Source of the DNA: Chlorogloea purpurea SAG 13.99
GTDB lineage: Bacteria; Cyanobacteriota; Cyanobacteriia; Cyanobacteriales; Microcystaceae
Reading direction: 5' to 3'
Assembly (NCBI GenBank): GCA_016903695.1
Contig: JADQBB010000013.1
Span: 1-64,000, forward strand
Length of the DNA stretch: 64,000 nt
How positions within the stretch are numbered: position 1 is the first letter of the stretch; each line of letters opens with the position of its first letter. The translations under genes and the position numbers were made by a program. The notes beneath the pieces were generated by a model that was given only the letters and a program-made list of their open reading frames with translations, did not search any database and was not told the DNA's origin. Of this stretch, positions 57,114 to 64,000 are shown piece by piece.

Positions 57114-57200
57114 TCTTTGTGTCTTTCGTGTCAGAAGTGGTTATCACTTTTGCTAGAGGATTAACCAAACTCAAACGGTTAAGGTAAAGGAGATATAAGT

Positions 57201-57587
57201 ATGAGGTATTCCATGAAAACTTTAATAATTAACTCCCTTACCGCAATCGAGCATCTCTGGACAAAAATCACCAAAGCGGCAGTTTTAGCCAGTGTTATGA
57301 TCGGGTTTTTAGTATTAGGCAACGTTCATAATGTGGCAGCAGACGAACAACCCCTCGGCCAAAGAATCGGTGAACAATTGCACGAAACCAGTGTTAAATC
57401 CGAGAGACCCAAAACCACCGGCGAGTTAATAGACGAAGCCCGTCAGGATATACCCCTGGGTGAAAGATTGAAAAACATCACTAGAGATTCGGCCGAGGCT
57501 TTCCAACAATTCGGACAGGGCATTACCACCTCTGCCAAAGAAAGCGTTAAAGAAGTCGGGAAAAACGCCGCAGAAACCGTTAAATAG
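57201..57587 (+). CDS. Exported small protein of unknown function
   Basis: A 128-aa protein. An AAGGAG eight bases before ATG 57201 supports this start. A hydrophobic segment (about 26-46) ending in VAADE looks like a signal peptide with cleavage near residue 48. The mature part is helical, with two related motifs (PLGQRIGEQL, PLGERLKNIT) and a tail rich in Ala, Lys and Glu. It resembles an envelope protein, but I do not recognise the family. A terminator follows. Confidence 0.75.
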   Translation: MRYSMKTLIINSLTAIEHLWTKITKAAVLASVMIGFLVLGNVHNVAADEQPLGQRIGEQLHETSVKSERPKTTGELIDEARQDIPLGERLKNITRDSAEAFQQFGQGITTSAKESVKEVGKNAAETVK

Positions 57588-57625
57588 CTAACCCGTTACT
57601 CGATTATCTGTGAAGAGCGATCGTC

Positions 57626-57652
57626 AAACAGGCCACCCAGGGCCTGTTTTAT
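57626..57652. terminator. Strong hairpin terminator, possibly bidirectional
   Basis: A 9-bp stem (57626-57634 with 57641-57649) with 6-nt loop is followed by T residues on the plus strand and by a short T stretch on the minus strand. It serves the gene at 57201 and, if real, the convergent small frame at 57656-57748. Confidence 0.82.
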
Positions 57653-57655
57653 TAT

Positions 57656-57748
57656 TCACGAGCGTGTCCATACCTGCCAGACGATAAACAAGGTGAAGCC
57701 GATATAAACAAAAACCGTCAGCCAATCAAGATATATATAGGAAATCAT
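57656..57748 (-). CDS. Candidate 30-aa single-pass membrane protein
   Basis: The frame from ATG 57748 to TGA 57658-57656 encodes 30 residues, MISYIYLDWLTVFVYIGF followed by a second hydrophobic stretch ending WTRS, essentially one transmembrane helix with a charged C-terminus. It ends directly at a bidirectional-looking terminator, a position that favours a real gene. There is no good Shine-Dalgarno, and the product does not match PetN, PetL, PsaI, PsbM or Psb30 as I know them. It may be a new small thylakoid or plasma-membrane protein, or a chance frame. Confidence 0.35.
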   Translation of the reverse strand: MISYIYLDWLTVFVYIGFTLFIVWQVWTRS

Positions 57749-57946
57749 AAAAAAAACCAATCTTTAAAGCTTTCTGACCGATGATGATAGTGGTATGATC
57801 TAAGACTCAGGGTAAACCGGCTTATGGCGCGGCTAACACTGAAATTATATTTTTCCAGCAAAAGTATTGAGATATTGAAGATAAAAACATTTTACCTTCG
57901 ATCATCGGATCTACATAGTAGGATATAAGAAAAAACCATACGACCA

Positions 57947-59521
57947 ATGCCCAGCGCTCGCGACCTAAAATTATTAAAAATAGTTAAGCAGGTTAACGAT
58001 CCCAACCCGGCCAGAACCGGCGAAGATACTGCTAAACAAACCGAAACTGGAGAAAAATCCGAGGTAGAAAGCAAGACTAGCGAAGCCCAAAAAAAATCTG
58101 AGCTTAAGTCTCCCATCGGCGAAAATAAACCCAAAACCGAGTTTAAAGCTCCCAGTTTTAGTCCAGAAAACCGACCGAAAACAGAATTAAAGCCCCCCGC
58201 GGCTTTAAGGGATAAGCCTTTAAAAGTTGAAATCGCCTCCGGCCCCGCCCCGGAAGCAGAGCAAAAAACGAGCGATAAGCCCGCCGAACCTAGCTACTTT
58301 CAAGCTATAGGCACACTATTAGCCACAGTGGAGCGGAGGGAAGGACAAACTTTTATCCATCTCAACGATAAAGAATATCGAGCCTACACGCCCCCGGCCA
58401 AGTATCGCGCTTTCTGCCAATTCATGGAAACCCATGACGGTAGCCCCCTCTACCTAAGGGTTTATCCCAAAACCTTCGTAGCGCCGAAAGTACCTTTACA
58501 ACTATCGGGCTGGATCATCATCGCTTGGTCTAAAGAGCAACAACCGGATCAAATAGCTAACCAATTTATCATCAGGGGGGTTTGGCAGTTCATCCCCCAA
58601 CATCGATCGCCGGTCATCTCCGTTTATCGTAACCGGGACGCTTACGATCCGATGAATAAATTCAAGGCCCTGCATATTCCCATCCTCATGCGTCGTGAGG
58701 ATTGTTTACCCTTCCGCTTTAACCCCAAAGCTGAAGAACAAGCCAAACGCTATTTCGTCGATGGGGTCTTCCGCTTCGACCTAGCGAGAGAATGTTTCCT
58801 GTGGAAGGGAGATAGCGCCCCGCCGAGCGATCGACTCCCCTACTATCGTAAACCGGTCAAAGCAGGAGAAACTCCCCCACCGCCGCCCCCGCCGCCTAAA
58901 GGTAACAAAAAAAAATCCGAGCAACAGGAAGTTAAAGAAGTCATTATGGTAAATGGTAGAATACCTGAAATTAGCGTGAAGTTCACCGAACGTCCGCAAA
59001 TACCCGAAAGTGGTAAAAAAATAATTCTACAAGTAACCGGAGAAAATGGCGTCACCGTAAGAGCCGAATTAAACCGCAAAACCCTCGCCAAACAGATCGA
59101 GAAAATGGACGAGTTCGAGTCCTGGGTGGCCGCTTTATCGGGCAGAGTGGTCGGTGTTAACGAAGGCACTTTAGAGTTAGAAGCAGCCGGTGTCACGGTT
59201 TTTGAAAGGAAACCCAGAGACGAAGAAGCGGAACAAACCTCCGCCGAAGTCGAGGAATTAGATACCGATACCGATGATGAAGCACCGGCAGAAGTAACGG
59301 CAGAAGCACCCCCGGAAGCACCCCCGGAAACACCCCCGGAAGCACCCCCGGAAGCACCCCCGGAAGCGCCCCCGGAAGCTATAGAAGAAACCGTGGCGGA
59401 AGCCCCCCCGGAAACACCCCCGGAAGCGCCCCCGGAAGTCACAGAGGTAGTAGCGGAAGTTCCCGAAGAAACGCCGCCCCCCCCCAAGAAAACCAGGGCG
59501 AAATCCACTAAAAAAGCCTAA
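57947..59521 (+). CDS. Repeat-rich protein of unknown function
   Basis: A 524-aa protein. A charged Lys/Glu/Pro-rich N-terminus (about 1-110) precedes a globular region (about 113-285), with FQAIGTLLATVERREGQTF and FIIRGVWQFIPQHRSPVISVYRN, possibly an OB-like fold. A proline run (PPPPPPPPKG) marks a linker, followed by a second small domain (about 325-435). An Ala/Pro/Glu tail with PPEA/PPET repeats (59302-59438) ends in TRAKSTKKA. I do not recognise the family. The layout suggests a nucleic-acid or scaffold protein. Confidence 0.72.
   Translation: MPSARDLKLLKIVKQVNDPNPARTGEDTAKQTETGEKSEVESKTSEAQKKSELKSPIGENKPKTEFKAPSFSPENRPKTELKPPAALRDKPLKVEIASGPAPEAEQKTSDKPAEPSYFQAIGTLLATVERREGQTFIHLNDKEYRAYTPPAKYRAFCQFMETHDGSPLYLRVYPKTFVAPKVPLQLSGWIIIAWSKEQQPDQIANQFIIRGVWQFIPQHRSPVISVYRNRDAYDPMNKFKALHIPILMRREDCLPFRFNPKAEEQAKRYFVDGVFRFDLARECFLWKGDSAPPSDRLPYYRKPVKAGETPPPPPPPPKGNKKKSEQQEVKEVIMVNGRIPEISVKFTERPQIPESGKKIILQVTGENGVTVRAELNRKTLAKQIEKMDEFESWVAALSGRVVGVNEGTLELEAAGVTVFERKPRDEEAEQTSAEVEELDTDTDDEAPAEVTAEAPPEAPPETPPEAPPEAPPEAPPEAIEETVAEAPPETPPEAPPEVTEVVAEVPEETPPPPKKTRAKSTKKA
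59302..59438 (+). repeat. Tandem 12-bp coding repeats (PPEA/PPET)
   Basis: Imperfect copies of a CCCCCGGAAGCA-like 12-bp unit run from about 59302 to 59380 and again at 59401-59438, encoding PPEA or PPET. Such arrays change length easily. Confidence 0.85.
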
Positions 59522-59528
59522 TATATCC

Positions 59529-59557
59529 AGCCTATTGTTAACACGATAGGCTTTTAT
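59529..59557. terminator. Bidirectional terminator between convergent genes
   Basis: A stem of 7 to 10 bp (59529-59538 with 59543-59552) carries T residues on the plus strand (59552-59555) and A residues on the other side. It lies between the repeat-rich gene and the convergent ovoA-like gene, whose stop overlaps the far end. Confidence 0.75.
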
Positions 59558-60888
59558 ATATCCTGAGCGATGCGAAAGCCCGCGTGTTGGTAGAAGTTAG
59601 GACGGAACCAGTTACGATAATAAGGTAAAGCTGCTGTCCCATGAGTTACCCAAGCTCCTCCTAACAGCATCTTATGTTCTAGATCGAAATAAGGAGCGGA
59701 ATAATCCTTATAAAGGTGATGGGGTTCAAAGCCTTGGAAGGGATTGAAGTTATCTCCCAACCACTCCCAAACGTTGCCACGCAGGTCATAAATTCCTTGG
59801 CAGTTTTTAGCCTCACTCAACATTCCCACGGGGCTAGGCGAGCAAAATTTCAAGTTGAGATTATACCTATCCGTATCGTCTACAGCTTTTTCACCATCGC
59901 CGTACACCAGTAAATTCCATTCGGCTTCTCCCATCAAACGCACTCCCTCACCTTGCGAGCGACAGTACGCCATCGCTTCGTAATGATTAACTTCCACGGG
60001 CCAATCTAAAGGTAAGTCCATAATATCGAACATGGCCCGATATTGATAATTACCGTAATCATCTACGAGCCAGAATTTAGGATATTTTACATTGTGAGCG
60101 TTTTTCCACCGCCAAGATCCTTCGTCCCAGTTATCTTGATTTTCATAACCCCCCTCGTCAACGAATTTTTTAAATTCCCCGTTGGTGATCATGTATTGAC
60201 TGACTCGGAATGGTTTAACTTTTACCCCGCGGCGGCCGTATTCATTGTCCCAGCCGTAGAGGGCACAGTCTTGGGGTTTACCGATTTCCACGTCTCCCCC
60301 CGCGATCGGAATCATCCTATTCACGGGGATTTCGCCGTGAGAAGGGGCATAATGCCAATCTCTAGGGCGTTGCAGATGGCTCACGGGTAATTGTCGCAGT
60401 AACATCGATGAAGTTTCAAAATGGATGCGCTGATGCTCTATGCCCATTATTAAGGCCCACATAGGGTCATGGGGAGTGATAGGATGATTGAAAACACTGT
60501 TTTCGATCAGGGTTTTAATAACTTCATGAGCTTGGTTGCGGTATTGCCAAACCGGGGTTAGGGCCGGCCATTTAAGATTATGGGTTTTGGTTTTTAATTC
60601 ATCGGCTGTTGTCGGATCTACACCCACACTAAACAGTAGTTCAAAATCCGAATTTAGTCTTTTCTCTAATAAATTGACCGCGATTAATTTATTAATATAA
60701 AATGCCGGGCAGTGACCTAAATAAAAAATTAAAGGGTTTCTTAATTTGTCGGGACTGTGATAAAATGTATCCTCGCCTATAATGGTCTTTAATAGGATAG
60801 ATTCTAATTCCCAAGCGTTTTCAAAGTAATTTAGGATTGATTCTTTGGGACAGTTATCTAGTTGTAGGGCAGAAACAGCTTTCAGCAT
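59554..60888 (-). CDS. OvoA-like 5-histidylcysteine sulfoxide synthase (without methyltransferase domain)
   Basis: A 444-aa protein. An N-terminal DinB-like helical domain (about 1-180) has one iron ligand candidate in YLGHCPAFY and the HxxxH pair in GIEHQRIHFETSS. A C-terminal FGE/SUMF1 domain (about 190-440) has IPIAGGDVEIG, WEWLGDN and GFRIA. The HRIHFETSSMLLRQLPV-type block is closer to OvoA than to EgtB. OvoA oxidatively joins cysteine and histidine in ovothiol synthesis and usually has a fused C-terminal methyltransferase, which is missing here. EgtB-like ergothioneine activity remains possible. Confidence 0.8.
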   Translation of the reverse strand: MLKAVSALQLDNCPKESILNYFENAWELESILLKTIIGEDTFYHSPDKLRNPLIFYLGHCPAFYINKLIAVNLLEKRLNSDFELLFSVGVDPTTADELKTKTHNLKWPALTPVWQYRNQAHEVIKTLIENSVFNHPITPHDPMWALIMGIEHQRIHFETSSMLLRQLPVSHLQRPRDWHYAPSHGEIPVNRMIPIAGGDVEIGKPQDCALYGWDNEYGRRGVKVKPFRVSQYMITNGEFKKFVDEGGYENQDNWDEGSWRWKNAHNVKYPKFWLVDDYGNYQYRAMFDIMDLPLDWPVEVNHYEAMAYCRSQGEGVRLMGEAEWNLLVYGDGEKAVDDTDRYNLNLKFCSPSPVGMLSEAKNCQGIYDLRGNVWEWLGDNFNPFQGFEPHHLYKDYSAPYFDLEHKMLLGGAWVTHGTAALPYYRNWFRPNFYQHAGFRIAQDI

Positions 60889-60956
60889 TTTCTAGTTCGA
60901 TCGGCTTTTAAAGCTATATTCTAACTCAATCACGACCGGGGATAGGCAGAGTTAGC

Positions 60957-61418
60957 TTATTTCGAGTTGGATTGGCGGATCATGAAATAACTTACCGATA
61001 AAGCTAAACTAGCGATCGCTAAAGCTATCAAGTCATCTTTGGCAAATTTGTTAGAGTCAAAAATAATAATTTTTCTGGCGACGGCGATCAAAGCAGTAAC
61101 CACGACTAATTCTACTTGAACTATATGTTTCTTCAAGTAAGCTGTAATATTCTCTAACAGTTCTAGGGCGATTAATATATTTAAAAATAAGCCGAATATT
61201 TCAATAAGAGTCTTGGTAAAAAGTCCTTTAGGTTCGAGGGTAAATAAGTCTCTAGAAAGGATGACAATTAAATCTGCTAAAGATACGAGAATAACGATGA
61301 TTAAAGCGATCGAGAGAACTTTAGAGACTAAGTTTTCTACTCCATGAATCGTTTTTATAAATTTAGCGTCTTCAAATTGTCGGGCAACGATCGCAAAGAT
61401 TTTTTTGATTTTTTCCAT
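60957..61418 (-). CDS. PsiE-family membrane protein
   Basis: A 153-aa protein from ATG 61418; the frame extends to 61442 upstream. It has four hydrophobic helices (about 33-55, 80-97, 104-121 and 131-148) with the PsiE features IEIFGLFLNILIALELLENI and VVTALIAVARKIII. PsiE was named for phosphate-starvation induction in Escherichia coli; its activity is unknown. It follows nrtD on the same strand with a terminator-like hairpin between them, so it probably has its own promoter. Confidence 0.85.
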   Translation of the reverse strand: MEKIKKIFAIVARQFEDAKFIKTIHGVENLVSKVLSIALIIVILVSLADLIVILSRDLFTLEPKGLFTKTLIEIFGLFLNILIALELLENITAYLKKHIVQVELVVVTALIAVARKIIIFDSNKFAKDDLIALAIASLALSVSYFMIRQSNSK

Positions 61419-61445
61419 AATAAAAACTAGTTCCCACACCAATAA

Positions 61446-61468
61446 AGGGCAGGCGATTCGCCTGCTCT
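61446..61468 (-). terminator. Putative terminator of the nrt operon
   Basis: A 10-bp stem (61446-61455 with 61459-61468, one G-T pair) with a 3-nt loop is followed, on the minus strand, by CTTTATT. It lies about 40 bp after the nrtD stop and 28 bp before the psiE ATG. Confidence 0.65.
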
Positions 61469-61507
61469 AAAGAGGGAAATTTTTACTTCAATACCAGCAA
61501 ATAGGGT

Positions 61508-62362
61508 TTATTCTACATCGTCGTGAGCGAAACGGTTGTAGAGGAAATCTAAAGCATAATTACGGAGTTTGTAGTATTCCGGGTCTTCCATGATCCTTTC
61601 ACGATCGCGGGGACGGGAAAAAGGAATATTGAGAACTTCGCCGATACTAGCCGCGGGGCCGTTGGTCATCATCACCAAACGGTCAGCGAGGAAGAGCGCC
61701 TCATCTATATCGTGGGTGATCATCAACACGGTGCAGCGCTTATCCTGCCAGATTTTCAATAATTCTTCCTGTAATTCCTCTTTAGTAATAGCATCGAGAG
61801 CGCCGAAAGGTTCATCGAGAATTAATACTTCGGGACGGATGGAGAGGGCGCGGGCGATAGAAACCCGTTGTTTCATACCACCGGAAATCTGGGTCGGTTT
61901 TTTATCCATCGCTTCCGTTAAACCCACCATAGCGAGATGTTCTCTCACTACAGCACGCTTTTGAGCTTCGGGAGCGCTCGGACTAACCGCGTCAACGGCG
62001 AGATAAACGTTTTCAAATACGGTCAACCAGGGTAACAGAGCGTAGTTCTGGAATACTACCATGCGATCGGGCCCCGGCTTGGTGATTTGCTTACCGTTAA
62101 CCGTCACCTGGCCGCTCGTGGGGGTAGCAAAACCGGACACCATATTTAACAGGGTAGATTTACCACAACCAGAGTGACCGATCACACAGATAAATTCCCC
62201 CTCTTTAACGCTAAGGTTCACGTTTTCTAAAACGGTGTAGGGGCCTCTACTCGTTTTATAAACTTTCCCCACGTTCTCGATCGAGACGAAAGCTTCTTGA
62301 TGGGGGTGGGGGTGTTCTTTAAATTGTATGGAAGTTTGTTGCTCGCTTTTGGTGGTGTACAT
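61508..62362 (-). CDS. nrtD: Nitrate/nitrite ABC transporter ATP-binding protein NrtD
   Basis: A 284-aa ABC ATPase. Walker A is GHSGCGKST (about 57-65), the signature SGGMKQR, Walker B VLILDEPFGALD and the His switch in MITHDIDEALFLADR. The N-terminus has about 25 extra residues. NrtD pairs with NrtC as the two ATPases of the high-affinity nitrate importer NrtABCD in the plasma membrane. It follows nrtC after a 68-bp gap containing a hairpin. Expression is usually under NtcA control, but the operon promoter is outside the window. Confidence 0.95.
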   Translation of the reverse strand: MYTTKSEQQTSIQFKEHPHPHQEAFVSIENVGKVYKTSRGPYTVLENVNLSVKEGEFICVIGHSGCGKSTLLNMVSGFATPTSGQVTVNGKQITKPGPDRMVVFQNYALLPWLTVFENVYLAVDAVSPSAPEAQKRAVVREHLAMVGLTEAMDKKPTQISGGMKQRVSIARALSIRPEVLILDEPFGALDAITKEELQEELLKIWQDKRCTVLMITHDIDEALFLADRLVMMTNGPAASIGEVLNIPFSRPRDRERIMEDPEYYKLRNYALDFLYNRFAHDDVE

Positions 62363-62402
62363 CGTTTTCCTTATTTAATTTGTTATGGGGAAAGATTTTA
62401 TC

Positions 62403-62431
62403 GAGCGGGGGGATTTCTCCCCCTGACGCTC
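62403..62431 (-). other. Hairpin in the nrtC-nrtD spacer
   Basis: GAGCG/CGCTC arms (62403-62407, 62427-62431) and a GC-rich inner stem (62408-62413 with 62418-62423) form one hairpin whose base reaches the nrtC stop codon. It could process or stabilise the mRNA, or reduce nrtD expression. Confidence 0.6.
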
Positions 62432-64000
62432 TAAGCTACTTGACTAACGACGGGACGATTATCGATGTGAACTTCAGCCATGGTGACATTCGATTTAATC
62501 TTCAAGTTATTGAGATAACCGATCGGGTCTTCCGCGTCGAATTCCACTTCGTCAAAGAGGCGAATCGGGTTGCGGCGGTACTTAATATCACCCAATCCTA
62601 ATTCGCGGGCGGCGGTACTGAATACACCTACACGACAGACGCGCTCTAAAATTTCTACCCAGTTGCGGGGGAAAGGAATATGCCCCCAGCGGGCCATTTG
62701 AGTCATCATCCATAAATGTTCAGTACGACTGGGGCGATTCACTCCCTCACCGTAGAATAAGTGATGCGCGTATTCTCGCATAGGTTGGTCAAGGCTACAA
62801 GTTTGAGAGTCGGGGTCTCCTAATTGAATGTAGTCTATATTGGTACTTAAATACTTACGATCAGCCAGCAAGTGGCGTATTTCCTCGGCGTTATTTTCAT
62901 CAGCACAATAGCGACAGGCTTCGAGAAGAGCTTTTACTAAAGCAACGTGAGTATTGGGGTAAGTATTCGCCCAGTCTTCTCTAACACCGAGAACTTTACC
63001 TGGATGTCCCTGCCAGATTTCCAAGTCGGTGGCGACGGTATAGCCCGCGCCTTCCATTGCCGCTCTCAAGTTCCAAGGCTCACCCACACAGTAACCGTCG
63101 ATGCTACCCGATTTAAGATCCGCTACCATTTGCGCGGGGGGGATGGTTTCTAAATGTACATCGGTGTCCGGGTCGATTCCCGAAGCGGCTAACCAATAGC
63201 GCAACAGGATGTTGTGCATGGAGGAGGGGTGGACTATCCCGAAGATGTGACGTGAGTCGGCGGATTCTAACAGCATTCTCTTTAAGGAAGTACCGTTAAC
63301 TATGCCTTGCTCGTAAAACTTCTTGGAAAGAGTCACGCCGTTGCCGTTACGGGTCATGGTTAAAGCGCTTACCATCGGTATGGGCTGTTCTTGATGACCG
63401 CCCGCGGTTAACCAGGTGGGCATTCCCGATGGCATTTGGGCCGCGTCTAAATAGCCGCCGTTGATACCATCGACGATGCCGCGCCAACTGGTTTCCCTTA
63501 CCAGACTTACTTCATCGAGTCCGTGTTTGGTGAAGAATCCTTTCTCTTGAGCTACTACCAGGGGCGCACTGGCGGTTAAAGGTACGAAACCGATTTCTAG
63601 ATTGATTTTCTCTAAGCCGTGACGGGCGACCGCAACTGTCTTCCGGGCCCGCAGTTTCTTGATCCGTTTCTGCTGGTTGAGGAAGTAGATGATCTCGCTG
63701 CGGAGGCTGTAGTAACTGGGGTGGCTCACTACTTCCATGCGTTTGCGGGGGCGCGGAATATCTACTTCGAGGATGCCACCGATTTTGGACGCGGGGCCGT
63801 TGGTGAGCATGACGATCCGATCGGACAGTAACACCGCTTCGTCCACGTCGTGAGTCACCATCACCGAGGTCATTTGGTATTCTTCACACAGTTTCATCAA
63901 CTGTTCCTGTAAGTTACCTCTGGTGAGCGCGTCTAAGGCTCCGAAAGGTTCGTCTAACAGTAATACTTTGGGGCGGATGGCGAGGGCACGAGCGATCGCT
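62431..64000 (-). CDS. nrtC: Nitrate ABC transporter ATPase NrtC with NrtA-like C-terminal domain (5' end outside window)
   Basis: The window holds about 523 codons; the gene begins beyond 64000. The visible part starts inside the ATPase at AIARALAIRPKVLLLDEPFGALD (Walker B), with MVTHDVDEAVLLSDR as switch. After a linker comes a domain of about 380 residues related to the nitrate-binding protein NrtA (GFVPLTASAPLVVAQEKGFF, then SGMPTWLTAGG and the YCVGEPWNLRAAMEGAG segment). In NrtC this domain senses cytoplasmic nitrate or ammonium status and inhibits transport. The 5' genes nrtA and nrtB should lie to the right. Confidence 0.96.
   Translation of the reverse strand, partial: AIARALAIRPKVLLLDEPFGALDALTRGNLQEQLMKLCEEYQMTSVMVTHDVDEAVLLSDRIVMLTNGPASKIGGILEVDIPRPRKRMEVVSHPSYYSLRSEIIYFLNQQKRIKKLRARKTVAVARHGLEKINLEIGFVPLTASAPLVVAQEKGFFTKHGLDEVSLVRETSWRGIVDGINGGYLDAAQMPSGMPTWLTAGGHQEQPIPMVSALTMTRNGNGVTLSKKFYEQGIVNGTSLKRMLLESADSRHIFGIVHPSSMHNILLRYWLAASGIDPDTDVHLETIPPAQMVADLKSGSIDGYCVGEPWNLRAAMEGAGYTVATDLEIWQGHPGKVLGVREDWANTYPNTHVALVKALLEACRYCADENNAEEIRHLLADRKYLSTNIDYIQLGDPDSQTCSLDQPMREYAHHLFYGEGVNRPSRTEHLWMMTQMARWGHIPFPRNWVEILERVCRVGVFSTAARELGLGDIKYRRNPIRLFDEVEFDAEDPIGYLNNLKIKSNVTMAEVHIDNRPVVSQVA

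Larger units (their letters stand above)
57588..57946. other. 359-bp region between the exported protein gene and the repeat-rich gene
   Basis: It contains the terminator at 57626-57652 and the candidate 30-aa frame. It also has a possible extended -10 element (TGGTATGAT around 57791-57800) for the downstream plus-strand gene. About 100 AT-rich bases before that gene show nothing else recognisable. Confidence 0.5.

Noticed and set aside
57656..57748. The 30-aa frame as petN or another named photosynthetic small subunit
   Set aside because: Its sequence does not fit those I recall for PetN, PetL, PsaI, PsbM or Psb30; left as an unnamed candidate.
58843..59508. 221-aa minus-strand frame opposite the repeat-rich gene, rich in Gly, Ser and Ala
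   Set aside because: It is the complement of the PPEA repeat and GC-rich codons; it has no start context, no homology I can see, and the plus-strand frame explains the region.

Overview
The window is chromosomal DNA from a cyanobacterium. It carries the photosystem I gene psaM, ycf46, the fused nitrate-transporter ATPase nrtC beside nrtD, a pilG-pilH-pilI-pilJ phototaxis/pilus cluster with hmpF, and HIP1 octamers (GCGATCGC, for example at 25575-25582 and 51334-51341). GC content looks to be in the mid-forties by eye. A unicellular lineage related to Synechocystis, Microcystis or Cyanothece fits the gene order, but the sequence alone does not name the genus.

Layout. 1-362: the 3' end of a group II intron and a 143-bp miniature transposable element. 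363-4766: type IV pilus motor genes pilB-pilT-pilC (minus strand). 4988-10596: chaperone genes grpE, dnaK and dnaJ, then a TusA-like gene and rsgA. 10599-16939 (minus): an amino-acid ABC permease and binding lipoprotein behind an LCP cell-wall ligase, a second binding protein, a CYTH phosphatase, a Bro-N protein and a GST. 17134-21871: an RTX protein, purA, rplY, a second copy of the miniature element and a PfkB kinase. 22006-29739: a signalling block with a hybrid histidine kinase coupled to a LOV-GGDEF diguanylate cyclase, a hydrolase, a creatininase/response-regulator pair and sphR-sphS. 29768-35875: a glycosyltransferase, a VKOR-thioredoxin fusion, gatB, an amino-acid ABC ATPase, ndk, a diverged palindromic element and tilS. 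35867-43576: hmpF, then pilG-pilH-pilI-pilJ and an MlaE-type permease. 43603-48668: a CIA30 protein, hemC, a two-gene module (51-aa protein plus Rad50/DndD-like ATPase), psaM and a small membrane protein. 48692-51875 (minus): a sulfotransferase, a thymidylate kinase and an unusual flavoprotein. 51956-57587: the rpmH-rnpA-PH-yidC-jag-DUF177-ycf46 cluster and two envelope proteins. 57656-64000: a candidate 30-aa membrane protein, a repeat-rich protein, an OvoA-like enzyme, PsiE, nrtD and the 3' part of nrtC.

How the genes work together. Pilus motors (pilB, pilT, pilC), their control pathway (pilG-pilH-pilI-pilJ, hmpF) and a putative blue-light-responsive cyclic-di-GMP synthase suggest light-guided surface motility. 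Nutrient sensing and uptake are represented by sphR-sphS and psiE for phosphate, nrtC-nrtD for nitrate, and several amino-acid transporter parts. The remainder is mostly housekeeping.

The least explained items are: the miniature element family, with 12-bp terminal inverted repeats, 8-bp target duplications, three internal palindromes and an apparently fixed placement just after stop codons; the 51-aa gene coupled to a solitary Rad50/DndD-like ATPase; the LOV-GGDEF protein; a free-standing Bro-N protein; a pyridine-nucleotide oxidoreductase lacking its redox cysteines; and a possible 30-aa membrane protein gene at 57656-57748.
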